A stretch of 64,000 bases of DNA, from the NCBI RefSeq assembly GCF_006149045.1, contig NZ_VBSN01000073.1:186001-250000 (forward strand), read 5' to 3'. The DNA is from Dyadobacter flavalbus (lineage in GTDB: Bacteria > Bacteroidota > Bacteroidia > Cytophagales > Spirosomataceae). The position numbers and the translations under genes were made by a program. The notes below the pieces were generated by a model. The model did not search any database. It was not told the origin of the DNA and saw nothing but the letters and a program-made list of their open reading frames with translations. Within the stretch, counting starts at the first letter, position 1, and every line of letters starts with the position of its first letter. Shown piece by piece: positions 17,916-27,009 of this stretch.

Positions 17916-19346
17916 TTACATAACCTTGATTTCACTTTTTTTGAAACGGATCAGAATCTGTTCAAGAACATAACTTTTGAATGCGGTTTCGGAATAAACG
18001 TCATTGAGCCAGACCATGATTTTAAGCTCGACATTATCCGCCGAAATTGCGCTGAACAGAATCTGCCGGGGTGCTTTTTTTACAATCCCTTCTGCTTCGT
18101 CGATGATATCATTGATTATTTTTTTGGCCGCTTCCAGATCGGAATCAATGTTTATCTTGAAAACAACTTCGCTTTTCAGGCGTGCATTACTGGTTGTGTA
18201 ATTGACAAGCCGGCCTGAAAGCAGATCGCCGTTCGGGATAATGACGCTGGAACCCTGCGGCGTAAGCATCCGGCTCGAACGGATTCCGATGTCCATGACC
18301 TTTCCTTTTTTGTCGGCCAGCTCAATGTAATCGCCGATTGTAAACGGTTTTTCAAAAATAAGGATGATTCCGGAAACAAAATTATTGACGATATTCTGCA
18401 TACCCAGTCCGATTCCGACACCGAGTGCTCCCAGCAAAACCGTTATTTTATCAAGCGGAACGCCCGAAGCAGTAATTGCAAAAAGAAAACCTATAACGAT
18501 GATCACTAGCCGGATCAATGCCAGCTTGGAGCCTTTGTGTACGGATTCTTCCGTAAAACTGACCTCCGGGCCGGAGAAAAACAGACTGATATTTTTTTGC
18601 AGGTTATTGGACATCCAGAGGATCAGCGAAAAGATCAGTACATTTCCAAGCGTAAAAGTAATGCTGCCGAAATTACGCGGCTTTTCCAGGATTCCGGATA
18701 AGAAACCGAATACCGGATCAATGATATTGAGGTTGATAAAAAATACAAGCAGCCAGAGCACAACCGAAATGACCGTCATGGCTTTCTGAAAAGAAATACG
18801 CGTTTTCTGAGCATTGATCCTGGAAAATATTCCGTTGGAACATGAACTTACTTTGATCTGCAGTTCCATTGCTTCCGTGAGCACATGCACAAAAACGCCC
18901 AGACTCAGGATCTGTATCAATCCGCTTATGGCCGTAATATTAAATGTTTTGGCAAGTGTAACCCGACCCAGCGCATTCAGGAAAACGGCTGAAATATTCA
19001 GCAGAACATAAATGATCAGGATCGGTTTTATAAATCTTTCTTCCAGCTTCACTTCTTTCAGTTTCCTGTAAAACCGGATTCCGAACAGAATCGAGCCGAC
19101 ATTCAGACCAATCAGTAAAAACCGTAAAAAGAAAGATGCGTCAACGATTACGTTGCTGAAAATGACAAGCACATATAAAATCAGGACTGAAAACCACCAC
19201 ATCAGATGATTCGGCGGCAGCATCTTCAGAAAAAAGACCGTCAGCGTCATCAACAGCAAAAACTGGTTGAGTTCAATATAGATGGACGGCGCGCGGGGTT
19301 CAAACAAAGGAGTCAGGTTAAGCAGCACGATAAACGTGGCCAGCAC
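17916..19346 (-). CDS. MscS-family mechanosensitive channel, C-terminal channel part (broken gene)
   Basis: This frame encodes the membrane and channel half of a large MscS-type mechanosensitive channel. The pore helix and beta domain are clear: VLLGALGVGIGLGMQNIVNN, FVSGIILIFEKPFTIGDYIE, and SRMLTPQGSSVIIPNGDLLS. Five or more further membrane segments precede them. The frame start at 19346 is a GTG inside a membrane segment, not a natural start. The preceding 27 codons up to a TAA at 19428-19430 read sensibly (YNYSKAASAKLSREIGKLEF) and continue the frame of the upstream gene. The two pieces are therefore most likely one gene of about 795 codons with a nonsense codon, unless the base is a sequencing error. 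Confidence 0.85.
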   Translation of the reverse strand: MLATFIVLLNLTPLFEPRAPSIYIELNQFLLLMTLTVFFLKMLPPNHLMWWFSVLILYVLVIFSNVIVDASFFLRFLLIGLNVGSILFGIRFYRKLKEVKLEERFIKPILIIYVLLNISAVFLNALGRVTLAKTFNITAISGLIQILSLGVFVHVLTEAMELQIKVSSCSNGIFSRINAQKTRISFQKAMTVISVVLWLLVFFINLNIIDPVFGFLSGILEKPRNFGSITFTLGNVLIFSLILWMSNNLQKNISLFFSGPEVSFTEESVHKGSKLALIRLVIIVIGFLFAITASGVPLDKITVLLGALGVGIGLGMQNIVNNFVSGIILIFEKPFTIGDYIELADKKGKVMDIGIRSSRMLTPQGSSVIIPNGDLLSGRLVNYTTSNARLKSEVVFKINIDSDLEAAKKIINDIIDEAEGIVKKAPRQILFSAISADNVELKIMVWLNDVYSETAFKSYVLEQILIRFKKSEIKVM

Positions 19347-19427
19347 CGGCTTTGCACTGATGTAATTGAATTCAAGTTTCCCGATTTCCCGGCTGAGCTT
19401 TGCGCTGGCTGCCTTGCTGTAATTGTA

Positions 19428-19430
19428 TTA
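19428..19430 (-). other. in-frame TAA splitting the MscS-type gene
   Basis: On the minus strand the sequence reads GTT TGG GTT TAA TAC AAT TAC. The stop falls at the end of a hydrophobic segment (LLVLLCAGFFVWV) and the frame stays open and meaningful on both sides, with no shift. A single change, for example of TAT or TAC to TAA, would explain it. Confidence 0.75.
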
Positions 19431-20300
19431 AACCCAAACAAAGAACCCGGCACAAAGCAGCACAAGTAAAATACGGTTATCCCACGTGGACTGGAAAAAA
19501 TACCTCAGAATGTTGTTCTGGCCCAAATAGGAAACGCTGATCATGTTCCTGACTTTTTCCTGATTGTCGCGGACAGAGGGCTTCCAGATGTAACTCGTTT
19601 CCCTTCCGAACAAATTACGGCCGGATTCTTTCAGATAACCGTTGATGGTGGACTGAAGATCATTGGCCAGAAAGTAAACTTCGGATACGCCTGCAAGCAG
19701 ATTGCTGACTGTGTCCAGATTGGCCGTCGTGATTTTTCCGGCTTGCTGAAGTCTTTGCCTTAAATCGTAAATCTGGCCGGAATACAGCTTTTTCTGTGTC
19801 GTATCACGTTTGTTGACAGCCAGTAACGAATCCCGGCCGAACTCGATAATCTGTTCAGACATCTGCTGTAATTCCGCATTGTGCCGCGACAGCAACTTCC
19901 GCCATTGTGTTGTTTTCTGCTGCACATCGGTGAGCATAATCCGGAAATTCAGAAGATCTTTATTATTCGGAATAGCTTCTGTGTCAGCAAGTGCACGCTG
20001 TATATGCCCGACGTTCCCTTTGATGGTCTTGAGTTCCCGCCGGATATTGCCGCTGTTGTAACCTTTTGTATTGGCTGCATTGATCTGCGTGATCACCGCC
20101 TGAGCCTGTTCTATTTTAAATAAAAGCGTATCCGGAATGACAATGCCCTTTTTCACTGTTGAATCGGAACGCTGCGCATGGGCCGTGAACGAAACGGCAC
20201 ATGTAGAAAAAATCAGAAGAATCAAGAAGAAACGAAAAACCTTAAATGCAGCAAACGATTGAGTATTGGTACTTTCTTTTTTGTGTCCAGACATATTCAT
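19428..20300 (-). CDS. MscS-family mechanosensitive channel, N-terminal periplasmic part (broken gene)
   Basis: The 290-residue frame has a Sec signal (FRFFLILLIFSTCAVSFTAHA). A long helical, coiled-coil-like periplasmic domain follows (residues about 55-240, rich in Q, N and R heptad-like stretches such as TDVQQKTTQWRKLLSRHNAE). It ends in the first membrane segment, ILLVLLCAGFFVWV. This is the N-terminal architecture of large MscS/MscK-like channels, whose channel domain is found 28 codons further on in the same frame. Alone, this piece would give a periplasmic domain with one membrane anchor and no pore. The start at 20300 (MNMSGHKKES) leaves about 20 residues before the signal; an internal start is possible. 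Confidence 0.8.
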   Translation of the reverse strand: MNMSGHKKESTNTQSFAAFKVFRFFLILLIFSTCAVSFTAHAQRSDSTVKKGIVIPDTLLFKIEQAQAVITQINAANTKGYNSGNIRRELKTIKGNVGHIQRALADTEAIPNNKDLLNFRIMLTDVQQKTTQWRKLLSRHNAELQQMSEQIIEFGRDSLLAVNKRDTTQKKLYSGQIYDLRQRLQQAGKITTANLDTVSNLLAGVSEVYFLANDLQSTINGYLKESGRNLFGRETSYIWKPSVRDNQEKVRNMISVSYLGQNNILRYFFQSTWDNRILLVLLCAGFFVWV

Positions 20301-20401
20301 TTATTTTCATCGCAGGGATGTGCTTCAAATTAATGTCTGAATCTGCAAAAATTTCATACCAGAATACGTTTTAACTGCATCTCAGCCAATAGGCAGCTTT
20401 G

Positions 20402-20455
20402 ATATGGCTGTTAGCTGTTAGCTTTTAGCAGTTAGCTTTTAGCTGCTGGCTACTG
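20402..20455. repeat. short degenerate TTAGCTN repeat cluster
   Basis: The stretch repeats units of about seven bases such as GCTGTTAGCTGTTAGC and TTTTAGCAGTTAGC. The same vocabulary appears at 2597-2642 and at 40660-40690. It occupies part of the 260-bp gap between the channel gene and the next small gene, where I see nothing else. Confidence 0.6.
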
Positions 20456-20559
20456 ATTTTTACCTTTTTTAAAAATTGGTAATTGGATTTGAGTTAAAAA
20501 GTGTAATAACGAAACGCTTTATACGCTTTTTCAAAATACTTGTGAAACAGTGAATCCTT

Positions 20560-20796
20560 TCAGACCAGGGTTATGCCACTGAGGTCTTTGGTTCCTTTTT
20601 CAGGATCTGTTTTGTATTCAAAATGCAGTTTCTTGCCGGTTTCGTCGGCTTCTTCCAGCAGTTCGAAAACACGGCGCTCGCCGAGCATCAGCAGTGCCTG
20701 AAACAGAACACCGGCGTAAGTACTTTCTTCACTCCCCGGCCCTTTTTCTTTTGCAAGATCATTATAATGTCCGAACAATTCTTTTCCTTTTCCCAT
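20560..20796 (-). CDS. small conserved-looking protein of unknown function
   Basis: I do not recognise this 78-residue protein. It has no signal peptide or membrane segment, so it is probably cytoplasmic. It looks helical in the first two thirds (FGHYNDLAKEKG, YAGVLFQALLMLGERRVFEL) and ends in a short beta-like stretch (HFEYKTDP to SGITLV). Natural codon use and a clean ATG at 20796 support a real gene. It stands alone, divergent from the DUF4468-like gene. Confidence 0.55.
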   Translation of the reverse strand: MGKGKELFGHYNDLAKEKGPGSEESTYAGVLFQALLMLGERRVFELLEEADETGKKLHFEYKTDPEKGTKDLSGITLV

Positions 20797-20910
20797 GATG
20801 GTGTAACTGGTTTGCTGAAAAAGTTTGGTTAAGGGGGTAACTACTCGTAATTACTGCCATTTTTTACAGGATATTGCCTGGTGCTGTAATTGGTGCGCGC
20901 AACAAACTTC

Positions 20911-21516
20911 ATGCTGCTTCCCGCTTTTATCCTTACCTTTAAGCTTCAAATTACGATCCCGATATTGAAATACATCGCATTACTTCTGCTGCTTTTAAGC
21001 TTTTACAATGGTTTCGGACAAGATGGCCTGTTGCCGCTTGACAAGGACAAAAATGTTTATTACGCCGATCTGGGAAAAGTGGAAAAGCCACGTGCTGCCA
21101 TTTATAAAAGTGTTCAGAACTGGATTTCCGCCACTTTCGGAAATTACGAAAATGCAGTCAAGCAGGATGATCCGCAAGCCGGGATGCTTGTCCTGAGCAG
21201 CTACGTGCCGGTTTCTGGTTCTTCGTACGAATATGTAAGGTTTAATCTTGCCATTGATTGTGAGGATAACAGGTATCAGGCCAGAATCGACAGGCTGGAC
21301 GGCATTTCGAGGTTACACAGCCCGGAAAGGCTTGGGATTAAAAACAACGATCTGGTTACGGCGAAAGAACAGGCCGTAAAAACAGAAAATAACCGTAAAA
21401 ACCGCGCGGAAGCAGAAGAAGCGCTGAAAACGGCAAAAGCAGATAATGATGCCGTTAATGCAGCGATGTTCAAGCTGCTTGCAAGCCTGAAACAGGCAAT
21501 TACCGCCGGCGAATAG
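20911..21516 (+). CDS. secreted DUF4468-like protein
   Basis: I prefer the ATG at 20911 over an upstream TTG at 20890. The product is about 201 residues with a hydrophobic signal (LKYIALLLLLLSFYNGFG) followed by Q and the mature domain. The mature part begins PLDKDKNVYYADLGKVEKP and contains IYKSVQNWISATFGNYENAV and YEYVRFNLAIDCEDNRYQAR. This layout fits the DUF4468/TBP-like periplasmic domain of Bacteroidota. The C-terminal 45 residues are a charged helix (ENNRKNRAEAEEALKTAKAD). The function is unknown. It converges on the SGNH hydrolase gene 22 bp away. Confidence 0.65.
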   Translation: MLLPAFILTFKLQITIPILKYIALLLLLLSFYNGFGQDGLLPLDKDKNVYYADLGKVEKPRAAIYKSVQNWISATFGNYENAVKQDDPQAGMLVLSSYVPVSGSSYEYVRFNLAIDCEDNRYQARIDRLDGISRLHSPERLGIKNNDLVTAKEQAVKTENNRKNRAEAEEALKTAKADNDAVNAAMFKLLASLKQAITAGE

Positions 21517-21538
21517 TATAATGATTTTCTGAAAACGG

Positions 21539-22396
21539 TTATTTCAGCCCTTTCCACTTTTCTGCAAGCTTCTCTGCAATGATTGCATAACCTTTGTCGG
21601 ACGGATGCAGCCCGTCATAAGTCATGTTGACTGCTTCGGGCGGGTAAGGATATTCGTCTTTTTCGGGGTCAAAAGGAATATTGGTATATTCAGGATAGGT
21701 ATAATTTGTGTATTCGCCGGGCGCCGGACCGCCGGACGCCGGACCGCCGGACGCCGGATCTTTCAGTCTTTTAAAATGGACCATATTTTCCAGCGTGATC
21801 CCGCTTTCGTGATACAGGTCCAGAACAGGGTATTTTTCAAATTTTCCGATTTCCATAATTGCATTGGCAAATTGTTCCAGCGTCTGCCCGTTTTTCGGTT
21901 TATACGAGCCGTATGCATTGTTTTTGGCGCCATTGATGTAAACAAAATCGCCGCGCTGCATGGGCGTAATCAGTATTACGCTGGCTTTCTTATTCAGCTT
22001 TTTCAGTTTATCCGTAATGACACGAAATGAGCCATAAACAGTTCCGGTACCGGTTTGCTGCTCATAATCAGAAATCGTGCCGAGCTTTTTGCCCTGCCAC
22101 CAGTCGTTTGTACCCAGAAAAACGGTATACACATCGGCTTTTACCAACCCGAGTTCATTGATTTTATCGGCAATATTCACCGACGTCCACCCATTATGGC
22201 CCTGATTGATATAACTGACAAACGGATATTTTTCAGAAATCAGCGTCATATACCCTTTGGTAATGCGGTTTCCGGTTTCATTCTGATGATCGTTGAGGTA
22301 AGTAATGGAATCGCCGATGGCAACCCAGGAAATTTTACGCGGACCGGCGCCGGCCATCAATAAAAGCAAGGCAAAAAACAGCAGAAATTTCTTCAT
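21539..22396 (-). CDS. secreted SGNH/GDSL-family hydrolase
   Basis: The 285-residue protein has a Sec signal (FLLFFALLLLMAGA) and the SGNH blocks of this esterase/lipase fold. Block I is VAIGDSIT (nucleophile Ser30), followed by NQGHNGWTS, then VFLGTNDWW, and block V is DGLHPSDKGY near residue 265, supplying Asp and His. Members act as carbohydrate esterases, acetylesterases or lipases; the substrate cannot be read. Near residue 215 there is an in-frame 15-base tandem repeat encoding PASGGPASGGPAPG, probably a flexible surface loop of variable length. Confidence 0.85.
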   Translation of the reverse strand: MKKFLLFFALLLLMAGAGPRKISWVAIGDSITYLNDHQNETGNRITKGYMTLISEKYPFVSYINQGHNGWTSVNIADKINELGLVKADVYTVFLGTNDWWQGKKLGTISDYEQQTGTGTVYGSFRVITDKLKKLNKKASVILITPMQRGDFVYINGAKNNAYGSYKPKNGQTLEQFANAIMEIGKFEKYPVLDLYHESGITLENMVHFKRLKDPASGGPASGGPAPGEYTNYTYPEYTNIPFDPEKDEYPYPPEAVNMTYDGLHPSDKGYAIIAEKLAEKWKGLK

Positions 22397-22470
22397 CAGG
22401 GTTCAGGTTATTTTTGTCCCAATATAAGAATTCCGACGGATTACTGTCATGAATAAATAGCATAAAAAAT

Positions 22471-22513
22471 GGCAGTGAACTTTCCATAGCCGGGCTATCA
22501 AAAGTTCACTGCC
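22471..22513 (-). terminator. rho-independent terminator of purL
   Basis: Perfect 13-base arms GGCAGTGAACTTT and AAAGTTCACTGCC enclose an inner ATAGC/GCTAT hairpin. On the minus strand the hairpin is followed by ATTTTTTATG. It lies 22 bp past the purL stop. Confidence 0.85.
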
Positions 22514-22534
22514 AACTGTTACAAATCTATTCAA

Positions 22535-25500
22535 TTACTTTTCCAGATTCTCAATCCATTTTCTGGCGTTCACAAATGCTTCCATCCAGGGTGAAACCTC
22601 GTCTTTTCTTCCTTCCGGATAGTTGGCCCAATGCCATTGGAAAAGCGATCTTTCGATGTGCGGCATCATCACAAGGTGCCTTCCGGTTTCGTCACAAAGC
22701 ATGGCCGTATTAAAGCCGGAGCCGTTCGGACAAGCCGGATATGTTTCATAGCCGTATTTGGCAACGATTTTATAGCGGTTTTCAGTAAATGGAAATTCGA
22801 ATCGGCCTTCACCGTGCGAAACCCAGACGCCCAGCGTGCTGCCTGCCAGCGTGGAAAGCATCACCGATTTATTTTCCTGAATGGTCAGCGAAGTGAAAAT
22901 ACTTTCGTGCTTGCCGCTTTTGTTGTGCAGCATTTTAGGCTTTTCTTCATGATCGCCGTTAATCAGCCCCAATTCTATAAATAACTGACAGCCGTTGCAG
23001 ATGCCGACAGACAAGGTATCATCGCGTTTAAAGAAGTTTTCAAGCGCAATTTTTGCTTTTTCATTGTAAAGAAATGCGCCCGCCCAGCCTTTCGCAGAAC
23101 CCAGCACATCCGAATTGGAAAATCCGCCCACGGCCCCGATAAACTGAATATCTTCCAGCGTTTCCCGGCCTGTAATGAGATCCGTCATATGCACGTCTTT
23201 CACGTCAAAACCGGCCAGATACATTGCATTCGCCAGTTCCCTTTCGGAATTACTGCCTTTTTCACGCAATATGGCTGCTTTCGGCCTTGGTTTTGAATGA
23301 TCGATTTCCGGTTTTTTCCCGTCGAAATGTACAGGGAAATTGTAGCGCAGCAGCTGGAATTTATAATTATCATAGCGTTCTTTCGCCAGTTTCGGGCCGC
23401 TTTGCCTGCAATCCAGCAGATACGAAGTTTTGAACCAGACGTCGCGCAGCTGATCAATGTCAAAATCCCATGTTCCGGCTGCATCTTTTACAACCAGCGT
23501 AGCGGCCATATTTACGGTTCCGATTTTGTGAAAAGCAACCCCGTTTGCAGCCAGAAATTCCTCGGCAGATTCGTCTGCCTGAAAAACGATTCCGTTGTTT
23601 TCAGCAAAAAGTTTCTCAACAATATCCTGATCGCCAAATGCGGAAAGATCAATGGAAGCGCCCAGATCGCGGTCTGCAAAACACATTTCAAGCAAAGTCG
23701 TAATCAGCCCGCCGCTGCCGATGTCGTGCCCGGCCTGTATTTTTCCGCTTTTGATCAGTTCCTGAATCGTGTTGAATGCCGTTTTGAATGTATTCGCATC
23801 CAGCATGTCCGGCGTTTCAGAACCGATTTTGTTTAAAATCTGTGCAAATGACGAACCGCCCAGTTTGTAACGGTCTCCGGAGAGATTAATATAGTAAATG
23901 GCACCGCCGGTTTTACGCAAAACCGGTTCCACCACAGCCGTAATGTCATCGCAATGCCCGGCCGCTGAAATAATGACGGTACCCGGCGCAATCACTTCCG
24001 CATCTTTGTATTTCTGCTTCATCGAAAGCGAATCTTTTCCCGTAGGAATATTGATTCCCAAACTAATAGCAAATTCTGAACACGCTTTTACGGCCTTGTA
24101 CAAACGCGCATCCTCGCCTTCATTTTTACACGCCCACATCCAGTTGGCAGAAAGCGAAACGCTTGTGATACCGTCTTTTAAAGGAGCCCATACAATGTTG
24201 GAAAGTGCTTCGGCAATCGCGTTACGGCTTCCGGCAGCGGGGTCAATCAAAGCAGAAAGCGGCGCATGGCCTACAGAAGTCGCAATCCCGTCAACTCCCT
24301 GAAAGTCCAGCGCCATAACGCCGACGTTGTTCAAAGGCAACTGAAGCGGGCCGGCACATTGCTGCTTGGCAACACGTCCGCCCACGCAGCGGTCTACTTT
24401 ATTCGTAAGCCAGTCTTTACTGGCAACGGCTTCCAGCTGCAGCAATTGTTCCAGGTATTCATGAAGCTTTGCAACGTCATAAGCAACCGGCTCATACTTT
24501 CTTTCAACTGTTTTGTCCTGCATCACCACTTTCGGCGAACTTCCGAACATATCGTCCAGTTCAAGGTCCATCGGACGCGCGCCCGTTCTGGCCGATTCAA
24601 AAGTAAAGCGGTGATCGCCCGTTACGTCGCCGACTGTATACATCGGCGCTCTTTCCCGGTCCGCAATTTTCTGTAAAGTTTCCAGGTTTTCCCTGCCGAT
24701 CACAATTCCCATGCGTTCCTGGGATTCGTTACCGATGATTTCCTTGGCAGAAAGCGTCGGATCGCCGACGGGCAGTTTATCCAGATCAATTTTCCCGCCC
24801 GTTTCTTCCACCAGTTCAGAAAGGCAGTTCAAATGTCCGCCTGCACCGTGATCGTGAATGGAAATAATCGTATTGTTATCGCTTTCCACCATGCCGCGAA
24901 CCGCATTGGCGACGCGTTTCTGCATTTCAGGATTGGAACGCTGCACGGCATTCAGCTCGATGCCGGAACCAAAAGCACCGGTATCCGCAGAAGATACGGC
25001 TGCTCCGCCCATTCCGATCCGGTAATTCTCACCGCCAAGCACCACGATTTTGTCATCGGCCTGCGGCTTGTCTTTTTTCGCCTGATCTGCTTTTCCGTAC
25101 CCGATTCCGCCGGCCTGCATAATCACTTTGTCGTAACCCAACTTGCGGCCTTCTTCTTCATGCTCAAAAGTAAGTACGGAACCCACGATCAGCGGCTGAC
25201 CGAATTTATTTCCAAAATCAGTAGCGCCGTTGGAAGCCTTGATCAGAATGTCCATTGGCGTCTGATAAAGCCATTTTCTTTCTTCCACGCCTTTTTCCCA
25301 CGGACGGTTTTCTTCCAGACGCGAAAGTGCAGTCATATAAACAGCCGTTCCGGCCAATGGAATGGAACCTTGTCCGCCGGCGAGCCGGTCGCGGATTTCT
25401 CCGCCGGAACCCGTTGCCGCTCCGTTGAAAGGCTCCACGGTGGTAGGGAAATTATGTGTTTCCGCTTTCAGCGAGATAACGGATTCAAAATCTTTGATTT

Positions 25501-26200
25501 CGTAATATTCAGGAACATCGGGCCTTTTCGGCGCAAACTGATGCACAACCGGACCTTTTACAAAAGCAACATTGTCTTTATACGCAGATACAATTCCGTT
25601 AGGATTTGTTTCGGAAGTTTTGCGGATCATTTTGAAAAGAGAAACCGGCTGTTCCTCGCCGTCGATGACAAAAGTGCCGTTAAAAATCTTGTGGCGGCAA
25701 TGTTCCGAATTGACCTGAGAAAAACCGAAAACTTCCGAATCGGTCAATTTGCGGCCCAGTTTTTCAGCCAGTTTGTTCAGATAATCCACTTCCTCATCAC
25801 TCAGCGAAAGTCCTTCCTGCTTGTTATACGCAGCAATATCGCTGATTTCCAGTACAGGTTCCGGCTGAATGCGGATCGTATAAATATCCTGATCAAGCTC
25901 GGTGTATTTCTGCGAAAGCATGGGGTCAAAACCGTCAAAGCCGGCTTCTACCCTTTTGAACTCTTCAATCCGGACAATGCCCTGAATGTCCATATTCTGC
26001 GTTATTTCAACAGCATTAGTACTCCACGGCGTAATCATGGCAGCACGCGGACCTACAAAGGAATCTGTAATGACCGCTTCTTCCATGCGTTGTGCGCCGC
26101 CAAAAAGCCAGCTTAGTTTTGAAATATCGGAGTCTGTAAGTATGCGCTCTGTTTGTAGGGCAAAAACAGTATTGTGATCGTCGGCGAAGAAATAAATCAT
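22535..26200 (-). CDS. purL: phosphoribosylformylglycinamidine synthase (FGAM synthase, large PurL)
   Basis: This 1221-residue single-chain enzyme converts FGAR, ATP and glutamine to FGAM in purine synthesis. Domains in order are the N-terminal PurS-like part, the linker with DYLNKLAEKLGRKLTDSEVF, and two AIR-synthase-like halves (VNSEHCRHKIFNGTF, AETHNFPTTVEPFNGAATGS, IPTGKDSLSMKQKYKD). The C-terminal glutaminase domain carries the nucleophile in SVGICNGCQLFIELGLI and a catalytic region in MMPHIERSLFQWHWANYPEG. The length matches the large type of proteobacteria and many Bacteroidota. The gene has its own terminator and stands alone. It starts at 26200, just downstream of the 214-bp tandem repeat array. 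Confidence 0.97.
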   Translation of the reverse strand: MIYFFADDHNTVFALQTERILTDSDISKLSWLFGGAQRMEEAVITDSFVGPRAAMITPWSTNAVEITQNMDIQGIVRIEEFKRVEAGFDGFDPMLSQKYTELDQDIYTIRIQPEPVLEISDIAAYNKQEGLSLSDEEVDYLNKLAEKLGRKLTDSEVFGFSQVNSEHCRHKIFNGTFVIDGEEQPVSLFKMIRKTSETNPNGIVSAYKDNVAFVKGPVVHQFAPKRPDVPEYYEIKDFESVISLKAETHNFPTTVEPFNGAATGSGGEIRDRLAGGQGSIPLAGTAVYMTALSRLEENRPWEKGVEERKWLYQTPMDILIKASNGATDFGNKFGQPLIVGSVLTFEHEEEGRKLGYDKVIMQAGGIGYGKADQAKKDKPQADDKIVVLGGENYRIGMGGAAVSSADTGAFGSGIELNAVQRSNPEMQKRVANAVRGMVESDNNTIISIHDHGAGGHLNCLSELVEETGGKIDLDKLPVGDPTLSAKEIIGNESQERMGIVIGRENLETLQKIADRERAPMYTVGDVTGDHRFTFESARTGARPMDLELDDMFGSSPKVVMQDKTVERKYEPVAYDVAKLHEYLEQLLQLEAVASKDWLTNKVDRCVGGRVAKQQCAGPLQLPLNNVGVMALDFQGVDGIATSVGHAPLSALIDPAAGSRNAIAEALSNIVWAPLKDGITSVSLSANWMWACKNEGEDARLYKAVKACSEFAISLGINIPTGKDSLSMKQKYKDAEVIAPGTVIISAAGHCDDITAVVEPVLRKTGGAIYYINLSGDRYKLGGSSFAQILNKIGSETPDMLDANTFKTAFNTIQELIKSGKIQAGHDIGSGGLITTLLEMCFADRDLGASIDLSAFGDQDIVEKLFAENNGIVFQADESAEEFLAANGVAFHKIGTVNMAATLVVKDAAGTWDFDIDQLRDVWFKTSYLLDCRQSGPKLAKERYDNYKFQLLRYNFPVHFDGKKPEIDHSKPRPKAAILREKGSNSERELANAMYLAGFDVKDVHMTDLITGRETLEDIQFIGAVGGFSNSDVLGSAKGWAGAFLYNEKAKIALENFFKRDDTLSVGICNGCQLFIELGLINGDHEEKPKMLHNKSGKHESIFTSLTIQENKSVMLSTLAGSTLGVWVSHGEGRFEFPFTENRYKIVAKYGYETYPACPNGSGFNTAMLCDETGRHLVMMPHIERSLFQWHWANYPEGRKDEVSPWMEAFVNARKWIENLEK

Positions 26201-26361
26201 GGTATCGTTTTATGGTGCAAAGGTAATTTAAAAATTCCTTGATGCCCATCGGAAGATGAAAATTGCTCTGTTTTGGTAACAGCCGCCGGCTACATTGTTG
26301 TTCCTGAACGCGGTGAATAAATTTTTGGAAACAGATTTGACATGTTAAAAAGAAAGCTGTT
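26201..26361. other. purL upstream region
   Basis: This is the non-coding leader of purL up to the repeat array. I see no purine riboswitch core or other structured leader in it. Confidence 0.5.
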
Positions 26362-26911
26362 GGCTCCGGAGGAGCCTTCTGGCATCCACAATTCAATCAA
26401 GGAGGCCCCGCCGGGGCCAATGAACATCGTGTACATTTTCGTGCTACAAACAGGGAGCCGCTCGGCGGCTTTGCCGGATGCAATTTTTATAGGCAGAACT
26501 AAACAAAAAGACACCGGCGCATAGCTCCGGAGGAGCTTTCTGTTTCTAGAAAAAAGCATAGCAATGAATTTTTTTGGCTCCGGAGGAGCCTTCTGGCATC
26601 CACAATTCAATCAAGGATACCCCGCCGGAGCCAATGAACATCGTGTACATTTTCGTGCTACAAACAGGGAGCCGCTCGGCGGCTTTGCCGGATGCAATTT
26701 CCCATGGGCAGAACTGAACAATAAAACACCAACGCATAGCTCCAGAGGAGCTTTCTGTTTCTAGAAAAAAGCATAGCAACGATTTTTTTGGCTCCGGAGG
26801 AGCCTTCTGGCAGCAACAATTCAATCAAGGAGGCCCCGCCGGGGCCAATGAACATTGTGTGCATTTACGTGCTACAAACAGGGAGCCGCTCCGCGGCTTT
26901 GCCGGATGCGA
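26362..26911. repeat. 214-bp tandem repeat array of palindromic elements
   Basis: Landmarks recur at exactly 214-bp steps: GGCTCCGGAGGAGCC starts at 26362, 26576 and 26790, and GCTACAAACA starts at 26443, 26657 and 26871. This gives two full units and a partial third. Each unit holds the hairpins GGCTCCGGAGGAGCC, GGCCCCGCCGGGGCC (altered in unit two), GCCGCTCGGCGGC and AGCTCCGGAGGAGCT. The sequence family is the one seen at 8404-8660. Units differ by scattered substitutions, so the duplication is not brand new. Open frames across it on both strands are by-products of the repeats. Confidence 0.9.
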
Positions 26912-27009
26912 TTTCACAAAAAAATACATATCAGCATTGTTAAACCATATTATCATTAAACAAATAAAGTAACTTGCCCGAAGTATAATCCTCAACCCCA
27001 AATAGCCAT

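Noticed and set aside
19206-19469. Frameshift as the cause of the split channel gene
   Set aside because: The upstream and downstream pieces are in the same frame (84 bases, 28 codons, between the stop and the next frame start), so a nonsense codon explains the split.
26342-26864. Open frames on both strands across the 214-bp repeat array and the N-terminal extension of the gene at 7150-8505
   Set aside because: They only translate the palindromic repeats (PEGSSGA-like strings), overlap each other on both strands and lack independent coding signs.
26362-26911. CRISPR array
   Set aside because: The period is 214 bp with almost no unique spacer sequence, the repeats are compound palindromes, and no cas gene is present.
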